From the NCBI RefSeq assembly GCF_003194565.2, contig NZ_QICH01000001.1, positions 806,001 to 870,000 of the forward strand: a DNA stretch of 64,000 nucleotides, in the 5' to 3' direction. This document shows positions 46,689-55,489 of this stretch, piece by piece. Positions within the stretch are counted from its first letter, which is position 1. Every line of letters starts with the position of its first letter. The notes under the pieces were generated by a model. The model was not told where the DNA came from and ran no database searches. It saw only the letters and a list, made by a program, of their open reading frames with translations. The stretch comes from Kangiella spongicola. Its GTDB lineage: Bacteria; Pseudomonadota; Gammaproteobacteria; Enterobacterales; Kangiellaceae. Made by a program: the position numbers and the translations under genes.

Positions 46689-46943
46689 TTAATCCGGCTT
46701 AACGTCACTGTTTAAAAACTTAGCGACAAACACCTGCTTGCCATAGGTCCTAAACGAATACTCAACGGTTTCATTAACCACCGCCATGACCGACTCAAAG
46801 TCACCAAAAATCTGCGTGCTCATGGTATTAACGATAGCTTCAACGCGCTTATCGCCCGTTATACGCTCAACAATGTCCTGAATAATCGGCAGGAACTTAT
46901 CGTCCAGCGGATACAAACTTAATTCGACTGAAATTCTCATCAT
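46689..46943 (-). CDS. YkoF-like thiamine/HMP-binding domain protein
   Basis: 84 residues: SVELSLYPLDDKFLPIIQDIVERITGDKRVEAIVNTMSTQIFGDFESVMAVVNETVEYSF. This is the single ferredoxin-like half of the YkoF/thiamine-binding family (also MTH1187-like), which dimerises to bind thiamine or HMP. Located between the receptor and PnuT genes of a thiamine uptake operon, it may buffer or sense thiamine. Two adjacent ATG codons can serve as start. Confidence 0.8.
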   Translation of the reverse strand: MMRISVELSLYPLDDKFLPIIQDIVERITGDKRVEAIVNTMSTQIFGDFESVMAVVNETVEYSFRTYGKQVFVAKFLNSDVKPD

Positions 46944-46958
46944 GCTTCCTTCTATTTC

Positions 46959-49166
46959 TTAAAATTGATACGTCGCACGAACACCAACGATTCTTGGTGT
47001 GCCATATTGGAAATAAGGTTCTGTTTCATAAAAATTACGCGGATCATTACCGAAGCTACCAAAGCCACGCGTCACAATCGTTTCATCGGTAAGATTACGA
47101 CCATACACCTCAACTAACCAATCAGCATCCTCATAGGTCAACGCCAGATGCCACAACTGATAATCATCGGCTTTAACCTGATGACGATCCGACAAATAAA
47201 ACTCGTCTTTGAATTCGGTTTGCAGATTCAGACTCCAGTTGTCGGTCAAGTAAAAATCTGCCCCAGCCATCCACTGCAACTTCGGTGAATGCGCCAGCTC
47301 GCGCCCGCTCAAATCAAAAGCCACTGGCGGATTAGCGGTTAAGTCGGCCTCAACATGGGTCAAGCTCTGCAAGTCTTCGAACTCAGTTTTAAGCACACCT
47401 AATGAACCATAGAAGTGTACCCAATCCAGCGAATACCAGTTCCATTCAACTTCCGCACCGTAGCTGTTAGCGCCACCGGCGTTAATGTTGTAATCGGTGA
47501 AATTACAGGGGCACTCGCCGCCTTCTTGCAAAGTCCGGCCATCGGCCTGTGAAGTGACGTAAGATTGTTTGGACTGTATATCATCGCGGTTTTGATAAAA
47601 CACAGACGCCTGCAACGTGAGTCCAGCATCGGGCCACATACCTTTAACACCCAGCTCATGATTAAGCATATATTCTGAGTCATACTCGCGTTGCGACTCT
47701 GGTAGTTCTTGCGCAGTATTAAAGCCCCCGGCTTTGTAGCCGCGCGACAGTAAGGCATAAAGCATAGTCTGCTCATTAGCCTGATATTCAAGCGAAACCT
47801 TACCACCCCAGAAATTCTCAGAACGATAATCGACAAACGGCTGGTTGTCGCTGTAATCAGCGGCCTGACGTTCATAGCGAAGACCACTTGCTAAAGTCCA
47901 AGCTTGATTCAATGGAATATCTAGCTGGCCATAAAGCGCAGCATTTCGCGTGTCATATTGGTTAGTGAAATCCACAGGATTAAAGGTGTACTGACGTAAC
48001 AAATCAACCGACTGGTCACGGAAATAAGCGCCGACCACCCATTGATTCGATAAGGTTTCAGATGATGACTCTGATAAAGAGCCCTGCCCACCTATTAGTT
48101 TCACGTCTAAACTCAGGTTGCGGTTGTCTCTTAAGAAACGATCAAATGACGAATACCACCAATCAAAGCCCCAGTCGTCACTATCGCACAGCGTACCCTC
48201 ACAAATACCTGTATGGCTCCAGTCTTCGTCATACGCATAGTCCAATTCGCTATCAGCAAAAGACAAGGTGCTTTGAAGCTTAGTGGATTCCCATGCCCAT
48301 TCCGCGATAAAGGAAGCGCCAATGGTTTCTTGGCGATCATGACCTGGTTCATCAGAATAGGTCTGGCGCGTATTGTCGAGACTATAGGCATCGTAACCAT
48401 TGTCCACATCCACCAAAATCAAATTGGTAGTCAATGAAAAACTATCATCCGGCTGATAAACCAGACGGCCTTTGAGGCTCGACTCATCAAACTTCTGCGT
48501 ATCCTCGCGCCCCAGGAAGATATTATCGGTATAACCATCACTGCGATACTGGCCCACCGCAAAACGATAGCCCCAGGCATCCGACAATTGATCGCTGCTG
48601 ATTAAAGAAGCGCTGCGTCCATTGTAAGATTCAAGCGATGCGGAAACCTTCAATAAATCTGCTTCCGGAGCAGCCGACACCATATTGACCAAACCGGCCA
48701 AAGCGTTAGCGCCATACAATGTGCCCTGTGGCCCACGGAGAATCTCAACCTGCTGCGTATCCAGCATCAAGGCTCCGCCAGCAATCCCCGTCATATCAAT
48801 TCCATCAACAATCAGGCCGACTGAATAATTAACCGGCTCAACAAACTCGCTACGCTCGCCTACGCCACGGATCTGAATGAAACGACCACGCGAAGCGCCG
48901 GTCGCGAAATTCACATTCGGCGCCAGATTGAAAATACCATCAATGTGATGAGCATTGTTCTTACGAGCCGTCTCACTATCAACAACGGTCACACTCGACG
49001 GCAAGGTCAAAGGACTCTCGGACAGGTGCTCGGCAGTAACCACCAAAGTTTCCACCCCGTCTTCCAACTGTTCCTCAGCAAGCGCACCAAGCGACGCCAC
49101 AAACAGACTGGTCAGAACAAAGGGTTTGGAAGAACGAATAGCGTGTTTCAAAAGACAACTCCACAA
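46959..49166 (-). CDS. TonB-dependent outer-membrane receptor, thiamine-regulated
   Basis: 735 residues. Signal peptide about 1-30 (cleaved near ALA-EE). TonB box-like ETLVVTAEHLSESPLTLPSSVTVVD, plug domain with QVEILRGPQGTLYGANALAGLVNMVS (about 133-158), and a 22-strand barrel ending GVRATYQF with the terminal phenylalanine. It carries a cysteine-rich extracellular loop CEGTLCDSDD. The TPP riboswitch immediately upstream marks it as a thiamine (or precursor) receptor of the Omr1 type rather than a siderophore receptor. First gene of the salvage operon. Confidence 0.9.
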   Translation of the reverse strand: MWSCLLKHAIRSSKPFVLTSLFVASLGALAEEQLEDGVETLVVTAEHLSESPLTLPSSVTVVDSETARKNNAHHIDGIFNLAPNVNFATGASRGRFIQIRGVGERSEFVEPVNYSVGLIVDGIDMTGIAGGALMLDTQQVEILRGPQGTLYGANALAGLVNMVSAAPEADLLKVSASLESYNGRSASLISSDQLSDAWGYRFAVGQYRSDGYTDNIFLGREDTQKFDESSLKGRLVYQPDDSFSLTTNLILVDVDNGYDAYSLDNTRQTYSDEPGHDRQETIGASFIAEWAWESTKLQSTLSFADSELDYAYDEDWSHTGICEGTLCDSDDWGFDWWYSSFDRFLRDNRNLSLDVKLIGGQGSLSESSSETLSNQWVVGAYFRDQSVDLLRQYTFNPVDFTNQYDTRNAALYGQLDIPLNQAWTLASGLRYERQAADYSDNQPFVDYRSENFWGGKVSLEYQANEQTMLYALLSRGYKAGGFNTAQELPESQREYDSEYMLNHELGVKGMWPDAGLTLQASVFYQNRDDIQSKQSYVTSQADGRTLQEGGECPCNFTDYNINAGGANSYGAEVEWNWYSLDWVHFYGSLGVLKTEFEDLQSLTHVEADLTANPPVAFDLSGRELAHSPKLQWMAGADFYLTDNWSLNLQTEFKDEFYLSDRHQVKADDYQLWHLALTYEDADWLVEVYGRNLTDETIVTRGFGSFGNDPRNFYETEPYFQYGTPRIVGVRATYQF

Positions 49167-49346
49167 TACATTAAGTATTCAGCAATGATGCAATTTATTA
49201 ACAACGGGCTGCGGAGTAATAACAGAAAGGGCAAAGATACGAGCTTATAAGGCCAATCAATCCCTGTAAAACAATCGACCTCAAGCGAATTAAAAACAAA
49301 AAAGCCAAAGGTCATTCCATAAGCGGCAAAGCAAATCATCTGCACT

Positions 49347-49458
49347 CCCTGTCCCTACGCCGGAATAACCCAGATCAGGTTCTAAGGGTCTGGCGCTCAA
49401 TCAGTCATTAACAACAACCGCATTGAGCCAATTCTCAGGCAAAAGCCGCCCCTCGGGA
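49347..49458 (-). promoter_or_regulatory. TPP riboswitch of the thiamine uptake operon
   Basis: Minus-strand blocks in order: GAGGGGCGG, GCCTGAGA, a variable stem, AGACCCTTAGAACCTGATCTGG and CGGCGTAGGGA. The CTGAGA and ACCTGATCTGG...GTAGGGA cores are near perfect matches to the TPP aptamer. It lies about 180 bases before the receptor gene, leaving room for an expression platform. Confidence 0.95.
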
Positions 49459-49712
49459 ATGGCCTGCATTATACACGTCTTAAAAATAAACAGCGAATAG
49501 AAAGATAGTGGTGTCATTGTGAGGGCTTGGGGATATCCGTAAGGTCAACAGATAACCAGCTGCATGGGTGCGTCTTGGGTAGATCCTGCACTAGGGGCCC
49601 GCTCTTGGTCGAGGTTTGTGCATGTCCGAAACTTTATTCTCGATCTTACGAATTATCAAAAATACTAAATAAAAGTAGAATGATTACTACCGCACTTTGC
49701 ACTTTTTTTGTC
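49459..49712. other. 250-bp region between the riboswitch and the right cassette group
   Basis: No gene with family support. It should hold the promoter of the receptor operon. Nothing in it resembles an intact attC or a cassette gene, so it is the boundary between chromosomal operon and cassette array. Confidence 0.4.
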
Positions 49713-49823
49713 ACCTAACGCCGCCATAAATTGCGTCTTTGTAGTTGATTGTTTTGTGGTAGCGTAGCGTAAAACCACAAAACAAGCGACGGAAAAGCCG
49801 TCAATTTGATGGCCTTGTTAAAT
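49713..49823 (-). other. attC recombination site (distal site of the right group)
   Basis: 111 bp with cores ACCTAAC and GTTAAAT. Inner arms GCCATAAATTG and CAATTTGATGGC are complementary with an unpaired base. A central hairpin GTTTTGTGGT / ACCACAAAAC is strong. The adjacent gene runs eight codons into the site before its stop. Confidence 0.92.
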
Positions 49824-50223
49824 GCTGACCGCCAACCCAACTAGGCTTGTTGACATAGTGGTAGTGGAACAGCAAGCCAGTTACACCACCGGCCAAATTC
49901 CAATAGATATTCTCTAGAGAGGTAGAAAAACCAAAACAAGCGAATGTGACTGCCAAGCCAAGTGAGGATGCCGTGTAATAGTTAGCGAGATTATATTTGG
50001 CTAGAACAACATAGACTGGCCCAGCGACTACCATTGCAATAAAGCAGGAAGCAATGGCAGTAATGAAGTAGAACAGTACCGCCCCGCCAATTGCATCACC
50101 AATAAGCTCCCAACCATCACCCATGAACGAAGCAAACATTCCAATAAAGACCACCACGCTCCCCGAAAACGAGGAATAGACAGCACTGGTAAAAATATTG
50201 GCGATGATTTTCTTCATAGACAT
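49801..50223 (-). CDS. Small membrane protein cassette
   Basis: 140 residues with four membrane helices (IFTSAVYSSFSGSVVVFIGMFASFM, IGGAVLFYFITAIASCFIAMVVAGPVYVVLA, and two more). No named family; it looks like the four-helix 'hypothetical membrane' type frequent in integron cassettes. Start ATG overlaps the attC core of the next cassette; a second ATG two codons later is also possible. The C-terminus (QHLTRPSN) is encoded in its own attC. Confidence 0.7.
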   Translation of the reverse strand: MSMKKIIANIFTSAVYSSFSGSVVVFIGMFASFMGDGWELIGDAIGGAVLFYFITAIASCFIAMVVAGPVYVVLAKYNLANYYTASSLGLAVTFACFGFSTSLENIYWNLAGGVTGLLFHYHYVNKPSWVGGQHLTRPSN

Positions 50224-50309
50224 TTAACGCCCGCATTTGGGGCCGTAGTGAAGCGCAGCGTAACGGAGGTCCCAGCCCCGCAGGGGCGAACAACATGCGT
50301 TTGTTAGGT
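50222..50309 (-). other. attC recombination site (middle cassette of the right group)
   Basis: 88 bp with cores ATTTAAC and GTTAGGT; inner pairs CCGCATTTG / CATGCG. The stop of the gene at 50316 lies seven bases after the right core. Confidence 0.85.
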
Positions 50310-50315
50310 GTGGCG

Positions 50316-50633
50316 CTACCACGGACGAACACCTTTTTTAGCTGGGCTGACGGTGCCGTTTTTTAGATTTACAATGAAGTCTAGGCCAATCCAGTTGCCA
50401 GCTATAAGCTGACCGTCTTTTACCTGAATATCCATATATGCTTTATCTTCATTCTTTCCACCTGCCGGGCATTCTTGAATTACCCAAGCAAGGTCACCAT
50501 CTGCTTTATAAGCCTCAATATTTCTATTTAGCTTCTCACGAGGATAATCAGAAAGAGCATTATTAGAAGGATAACGTCTGATTATTTCCAATCCCTCAAT
50601 TTCAATTCTCTGTTTAATATTACCAGTATCCAT
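50316..50633 (-). CDS. Hypothetical cassette protein (no recognised family)
   Basis: 105 residues, MDTGNIKQRIEIEGLEIIRRYPSNNAL at the start and VNLKNGTVSPAKKGVRPW at the end. Mixed alpha/beta composition, acidic, probably cytosolic. No recognisable motif. The open frame runs to 50747 but that part translates the neighbouring attC; ATG 50633 lies just after the recombination core. No ribosome binding site is evident. Confidence 0.6.
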   Translation of the reverse strand: MDTGNIKQRIEIEGLEIIRRYPSNNALSDYPREKLNRNIEAYKADGDLAWVIQECPAGGKNEDKAYMDIQVKDGQLIAGNWIGLDFIVNLKNGTVSPAKKGVRPW

Positions 50634-50639
50634 GAGTAC

Positions 50640-50711
50640 ACCTAACGCCCGCATTTGCGGCTGGTTTGGAGCGCAGCGGAAAAATTGTCCGATAACAGTA
50701 CCTTGTAGGTG
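50640..50711 (-). other. attC recombination site (SEC-C cassette)
   Basis: 72 bp with left core ACCTAAC and a right end GTAGGTGT that looks like GTTAGGTGT with one T deleted. Pairing between the two ends is otherwise kept, so it is a decayed but recognisable site. Confidence 0.75.
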
Positions 50712-50752
50712 TTTTTGTGAAGGGGTACGACACAAGAGATATGCCATAGAAT

Positions 50753-51901
50753 CTACACTATCATCCAGTCGACAAGTCTTTGTTCGTTAGCGGTATACGC
50801 TCCGCCCTCATAATAGGTTGCATTTGCATATTGCTGAAGCTTTGTTTGTTTATTGTCGTCTAGAGCATCCCACCACTGATGGGAGAAGAATGTGTTTTCA
50901 CAATTAACAAGGCAATACTGCACAAAAATATCGCCTTTTTCGTCATCGGGCAGGTCATCAAAACTTTCGACCACGCGTTCTGGGTGTGGGTCACCCTTCA
51001 ACCATACAAATATGATAGCCCCGCCGCCATCAGTATTAACTACGGTATGAGATAGCATTTCTGCATCTTTGCTAATGTCCCACATATCAATTAGCTTGTT
51101 GCCTAGAAAATCAAATTCGCAGTGAATAATACTTGAACTTACAACATCTAGTTTTCCATTAAAAAAGTAGCACGCGCTTTCGAACTTATCATAATTATCC
51201 CAACGAATTGCCTCTTCCAGAATATCTCGATAATTTCCGTTTTCTTCTAGGGATTTTTTTTGACCTTCAATATTTTCTGAAATTGAAAGCTGAATGTTAA
51301 TTTGACGATCAATTTCCATGCCTCGATCAATCACGCTTCGCTGAAACTCAAGCGATTCGACTAGAGCCTGTTTTTTATAATATTCATTACAGACATTTCT
51401 AAAAGCATGAAGGACGCATTGCTTGTGATCACCCGTAAAAGTCGATGTTTCTATTGGGCTGAAAAGGCTTGAGTCGTGAAAAGAGCAGAAACCTGGAAAA
51501 ACCGATGCTTTCCTCCAGCTTATTGATTTGGCTTCTGCAGCCCCGCCTTCTTGTGTTACTTGAGATTGCATTACATGTCCGGATGAGCTCACGATCCTTT
51601 CTAACGGTCCCTTTCGCTGAATGGTATGCGCATCGATTATTTGTCCTCTGCAGGTATCGACAGATGCGAGAGGATGCATGCAACCGCGCTTTCTCCAAAA
51701 AACTTTTCTTTGGAGATTTAGAATCTTTCCCAAAGGGTAAGGTTGCTCTTCACCTCTTCCTCTATGGCACTTTTTATACTTTTTCCCTGAGCCACACCAG
51801 CATGCTTCGAAGTGCTTCCGCTTTCTAAGCGCGTCCACGACAAATGGATGCTGATTATCAACTTCAAAAACTCGAAAAGGATTCGGAGGTATATTGATCA
51901 T
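50753..51901 (-). CDS. SEC-C motif cassette protein
   Basis: 382 residues. An N-terminal zinc-binding SEC-C motif is evident: CWCGSGKKYKKCHRG (about 34-48), with histidine as last ligand. Next comes a Cys/His segment GCMHPLASVDTCRGQIIDAHTIQRKGPLERIV (about 76-107) that looks like a small HNH-type metal site, unproven. The rest is helical (QRSVIDRGMEIDRQINIQLSISENIEGQKKSLEENGNYRDILEEAIRWDNYDKF) and ends Tyr-rich. SEC-C proteins include uncharacterised defence-island members; a nucleic-acid role is an inference. GAGGAGGAG precedes the ATG. First cassette of the right group. Confidence 0.7.
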   Translation of the reverse strand: MINIPPNPFRVFEVDNQHPFVVDALRKRKHFEACWCGSGKKYKKCHRGRGEEQPYPLGKILNLQRKVFWRKRGCMHPLASVDTCRGQIIDAHTIQRKGPLERIVSSSGHVMQSQVTQEGGAAEAKSISWRKASVFPGFCSFHDSSLFSPIETSTFTGDHKQCVLHAFRNVCNEYYKKQALVESLEFQRSVIDRGMEIDRQINIQLSISENIEGQKKSLEENGNYRDILEEAIRWDNYDKFESACYFFNGKLDVVSSSIIHCEFDFLGNKLIDMWDISKDAEMLSHTVVNTDGGGAIIFVWLKGDPHPERVVESFDDLPDDEKGDIFVQYCLVNCENTFFSHQWWDALDDNKQTKLQQYANATYYEGGAYTANEQRLVDWMIV

Positions 51902-51933
51902 CGTGCTTGAGACTCCTCCTCAGCTAACATTTT

Positions 51934-51939
51934 ATTATA
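51934..51939 (-). promoter_or_regulatory. Putative Pc -10 box for the right cassette group
   Basis: Perfect TATAAT on the minus strand, five bases before the core, conserved with the left copy. A clear -35 box is missing. Confidence 0.45.
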
Positions 51940-52159
51940 CGAATTCGTGCGTAACACTCTATTATCATTATGTTTTTTTTACAAGTGTTACAAAAGTAGC
52001 TATTTTGGGGATTAGCGGACTTCAAAACCGCTATATCTAGTATATTTACGACATTATCAGTAACTTTTTCAGCCATGTCTCACCTCTTTTTAAGAATATC
52101 GATATTTCCCCGTTGTAAGTATTCACTTACCATTTCTGTAACTTTAACAAGGATTGTTT

Positions 52160-52207
52160 ATGGCTAAATCTCGATTTATTACAAGCATTCGTGAAACCTT
52201 CAATTAA
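52160..52207 (+). pseudogene. Truncated integron integrase start (stub, right)
   Basis: 15 codons, MAKSRFITSIRETFN, with AAGGA before the ATG. It is better preserved than the left copy (SIRE kept). Same orientation relative to its cassettes as intI in intact integrons. It ends where the homology between copies also ends; comM starts 125 bases later. Confidence 0.55.
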
Positions 52208-52332
52208 ATCGTTACAGTTACCCAACCTAAAAAGCCTATATCTACTGGATCATGGGGTTTATTCGTTTTCATAGGAATAAAGAAAAGGGCGAATGCAGTT
52301 AAAAGCCCTCTCGATAATTTATAAGGATATTT

Positions 52333-53853
52333 ATGTCGCTCGCTGTTGTGTTTTCCCGTGCTGGGATGGGAATCGAGGCACCACTCGTTACGGTTGAGGT
52401 TCATCTGTCTCATGGTTTACCGAGCCTCAATATCGTGGGCTTGCCGGAGGCGGCGGTTAAGGAGAGCAAGGATCGCGTGCGCAGTGCGATTATTAATTCT
52501 AACTTTGAGTTTCCCGCGCGCCGTATTACGATTAATCTCGCACCTGCGGATCTGCCCAAAGACGGCGGGCGCTTTGATCTGCCGATCGCTTTAGGGATTT
52601 TAGCGGCCTCGGAGCAGATCCCTGCCGAGCGTTTGTCTACCTTTGAATTTATTGGTGAGTTAGCGCTAACTGGTGAGTTACGCCCTGTTAAAGGGACTTT
52701 ACCAGTAGCTTTGTCTTGCACCGAAGCTAAGCGGACTTTGGTTGTACCCAAAGATAATGCTGAAGAAGCTGGGCTAGTTCCTTCGAATAATACGCTCTAT
52801 GCCGAGCATTTATTAGAGGTCTGCCAGAGCCTAGCCCATAACCAACCTTTGCCCGAGTGCGTTTCTAATACTTCACTTAACCATTTTAGCTTTGCCACCG
52901 ATATGTCTGACGTTATCGCGCAGGAATCGGCTAAACGAGCCATGACGATTGCCGCGAGTGGTAAGCATCACTTGATGTTTATTGGCCCTCCTGGGACTGG
53001 CAAAAGTATGTTGGCATCACGAATGCCGACGATATTAACCCCAATGTCAGAACAAGAAGCGAAAGAATCAGCTTCGATTTACTCGGTGAGCCACCTCGGT
53101 TTCGACGCGACCACTTATTTTTCCCGCAAATACCGCGATCCGCACCACTCCTGCTCTGCTCCTGCCTTAATAGGCGGCGGAAGTCAGCCAAAGCCTGGCG
53201 AAATTAGCTTGGCGCATAAGGGCGTTTTATTTTTAGATGAGCTCACCGAGTTTTCGAGGCAAGTGTTGGATAACTTACGAGAGCCACTCGAAACCGGTCG
53301 CGTCACGATTTCACGTGCCGCGCATCAGGCCGAATATCCCGCCGATTTCTTACTTTTAGCCGCGACCAACCCTTGTCCTTGTGGGCATTTCGGCAATCAA
53401 AAGCAACATTGTCGCTGTACGCCCGACAATATTCGTCGTTATTTAAGTAAGATTTCAGGGCCACTGCTCGATCGTATCGATATGCAGGTTGAAGTGCCGT
53501 TAATTTCGCAAGACGACCTACTCAACGGTCGCCAACGTAAACAAATATCCAGCGCTGAAATTCGCCAAGCGGTCGAATCCAGCCAAAAACTACAGTTTAA
53601 GCGCCAAGGAAAGCTTAATGGGCAGCTCGAATCAGCTGATATCGAGCAATACTGTACGCTAGGTAAAGGTTCTAAAGACCTATTAACTAAAGCGTTAAAC
53701 CAGCTCAACCTTTCCGCCCGCTCATATCATCGGATCTTGAAAGTCTCTCGCACCATTGCCGATCTAGAGCAATCAGAGCTGATCGAACCTAAGCACATCA
53801 GCGAAACACTAAACTACCGCAAAATGGAGCGTTATCTAGCGCAGCTTCCTTAA
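52333..53853 (+). CDS. comM: ComM/YifB Mg-chelatase-like ATPase
   Basis: 506 residues. N-terminal Lon-type S5 domain 2-like fold (SLNIVGLPEAAVKESKDRVRSAI and LALTGELRPVKG), then AAA+ Walker A GPPGTGKS (218-225), Walker B LFLDELTEF, the sensor region LLLAATNPCPCGHFG with the CPCG zinc-like loop, and a C-terminal Mg_chelatase_C (LSARSYHRILKVSRTIADLE). ComM is a hexameric branch-migration helicase that helps integrate transforming DNA. The gene is intact despite the mobile DNA before it; AAGGA precedes the ATG. Confidence 0.95.
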   Translation: MSLAVVFSRAGMGIEAPLVTVEVHLSHGLPSLNIVGLPEAAVKESKDRVRSAIINSNFEFPARRITINLAPADLPKDGGRFDLPIALGILAASEQIPAERLSTFEFIGELALTGELRPVKGTLPVALSCTEAKRTLVVPKDNAEEAGLVPSNNTLYAEHLLEVCQSLAHNQPLPECVSNTSLNHFSFATDMSDVIAQESAKRAMTIAASGKHHLMFIGPPGTGKSMLASRMPTILTPMSEQEAKESASIYSVSHLGFDATTYFSRKYRDPHHSCSAPALIGGGSQPKPGEISLAHKGVLFLDELTEFSRQVLDNLREPLETGRVTISRAAHQAEYPADFLLLAATNPCPCGHFGNQKQHCRCTPDNIRRYLSKISGPLLDRIDMQVEVPLISQDDLLNGRQRKQISSAEIRQAVESSQKLQFKRQGKLNGQLESADIEQYCTLGKGSKDLLTKALNQLNLSARSYHRILKVSRTIADLEQSELIEPKHISETLNYRKMERYLAQLP

Positions 53854-53966
53854 CACGATAATACGAAGTATTTAAAGTGCTTTGTGTTCGTCATTCTTTC
53901 CTTGTATTAGCGAAGTGCTCACTATATATTAGGAAACATTAATATTATCAATTTCAATTTTCTCTT

Positions 53967-55430
53967 ATGAGTCTTACAGAGCACTTTTCGCGTTTTAGAC
54001 AGCACATTATTGGTGAAGGTCACGACTATTCCGAGTCCAGCCATAACCGTGACATCTTGTATGCGGATTGGACCGCCAGTGGTCGCCTTTATCGTCCGAT
54101 TGAGGATTTTATAATCAATGAGTTAGGGCCTTACGTTGCCAATACTCATACCGAAACCACGCTCACTGGCACGACTATGACCGAGGCTTATCACGATGCG
54201 CAAAAAATCATTAAGAAGCATGTGAACGCTCACCCGAGCGACGTGTTAATCGCGGCCGGCTCGGGGATGACGCTAGTGATTAACAAGTTTCAGCGTATGT
54301 TGGGCTTGCGTGTTCCAGAGAAGTGGCGCGAGCGTTTGGATATCGCGGAACACGAAAAGCCGTTGGTTTTGGTTACGCACATGGAACACCATTCCAACCA
54401 AACCACTTGGCATGAGTGTGAAGTGACGCTAGAGATTGTACGCTCTGATAAAGAGGGTCGTCCTGATTTAGACCATATGCGTGAATTGCTGGAACAGTAC
54501 AAAGAGCGCCTAGTAAAGATTGGCTCTTTTACCGCTTGCAGTAACGTTACCGGGATAACTACGCCTTACCATGAAATGGCTGAAATCATGCATGAACATG
54601 GTGGCCTTTGCTTTGTTGATTTCGCAGCTTCAGCGCCTTATGTCGATATTGATATGCACCCTGAAAACCCTGCGCAACGTCTCGACGCGATCTTTATGTC
54701 ACCTCATAAGTTTTTAGGCGGCCCAGGTAGCAGCGGTATTTTGATTTTTGATGAAAAGTTATATAACTGCAAAGTTCCCGATCAACCTGGTGGCGGTACC
54801 GTTTCTTGGACCAACCCTTGGGGCGAGCACCGTTTCTTCGATAATATCGAAGCGCGAGAAGATGGTGGCACACCTGCTTTTTTACAAACCATTAAGGCGG
54901 CTTTAGCGATTAAACTTAAAGACGCGATGCAAGTTGACAAAATTAAGCAGCGCGAAGAGCAGCTGGTTAAAATTTTATTAGAGGGTTTACGCCAGCACCC
55001 TGACGTTCGTATTTTAGAAGATCAGCAAAACGATCGTCTTTGCATCGTTTCGTTTTATGTATTGGGCATTCACCACAATTTATTAGTGCGTTTATTAAAC
55101 GATCGCTTAGGCATTCAAAGTCGTGGTGGTTGCTCTTGTGCCGGAACTTATGGCCACCTATTACTTGGCGTCGATCAATTGCAAAGCCATGAAATCACCA
55201 ACCGCATCGATCAAGGTGACTTGACTGATAAACCTGGTTGGGTACGCATTTCGTTACACCCGACCAACACTGATGAAGAAGCTCGTTTTTTAGTGGAGTC
55301 TATTCACGAAGTTATTTCTAACGCAGAAGCTTGGTCTAAAGACTATGATTTTGATCAAAGCTCTGGCGAGTTCCGCCCGAAACATAAACAAAAGCCTCTG
55401 CGCTCTTTATCAGACTTTAGTGCGCTATAA
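53967..55430 (+). CDS. Class V aminotransferase-fold PLP enzyme (cysteine desulfurase-like)
   Basis: 487 residues. PLP lysine 248 lies in SPHKFLGGPGSSGILI, with DFAASAPYVDIDM (strand with the PLP aspartate) before it and GGTPAFLQTIKAALAIK after. A cysteine-bearing loop SRGGCSCAGTYGH (about 384-396) resembles the mobile catalytic loop of cysteine desulfurases, though placed differently. It may release or transfer sulfur from cysteine or a related compound. A sulfide-response regulator gene follows 59 bases later. Confidence 0.8.
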   Translation: MSLTEHFSRFRQHIIGEGHDYSESSHNRDILYADWTASGRLYRPIEDFIINELGPYVANTHTETTLTGTTMTEAYHDAQKIIKKHVNAHPSDVLIAAGSGMTLVINKFQRMLGLRVPEKWRERLDIAEHEKPLVLVTHMEHHSNQTTWHECEVTLEIVRSDKEGRPDLDHMRELLEQYKERLVKIGSFTACSNVTGITTPYHEMAEIMHEHGGLCFVDFAASAPYVDIDMHPENPAQRLDAIFMSPHKFLGGPGSSGILIFDEKLYNCKVPDQPGGGTVSWTNPWGEHRFFDNIEAREDGGTPAFLQTIKAALAIKLKDAMQVDKIKQREEQLVKILLEGLRQHPDVRILEDQQNDRLCIVSFYVLGIHHNLLVRLLNDRLGIQSRGGCSCAGTYGHLLLGVDQLQSHEITNRIDQGDLTDKPGWVRISLHPTNTDEEARFLVESIHEVISNAEAWSKDYDFDQSSGEFRPKHKQKPLRSLSDFSAL

Positions 55431-55489
55431 TTGCGCATCTTAGTGCCATAAGGCACAATTTTAATAGATTAGAATAGACTGGTGTTAGG

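Larger units (their letters stand above)
51925..52214. repeat. Integron-head repeat, right copy (attI/Pc-like region with truncated intI start)
   Basis: 290 bp, the second copy of the repeat at 44943. Shared blocks include TAACATTTTATTATACGAAT at the left end, a middle block around AGCGGAC...CCGCTATAT, and AAGAATATCGATATTT before the small frame. Left homology ends at the GTTAGC core. The similarity extends about ten bases past the stop of the small frame, so both copies descend from one already truncated ancestor. Confidence 0.75.

Noticed and set aside
47399-48409. Several antisense or shifted open frames inside the TonB receptor gene
   Set aside because: They mirror the receptor's codon use, have no ribosome binding site and no recognisable domain.
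50634-50747. N-terminal 38-codon extension of the cassette gene at 50316
   Set aside because: It translates the neighbouring attC site (50640-50711). The same is true of the extension from 42132 to 42306 on the gene at 41845.
41845-52332. A complete integron integrase or other recombinase
   Set aside because: I read all long frames on both strands in this stretch and none has tyrosine-recombinase (RHRY) or transposase motifs; only the 15-18 codon stubs remain.
52333-53853. comM as an interrupted integration target
   Set aside because: comM is a known island target, but here the frame is complete with all motifs; the mobile DNA lies before it, not within it.
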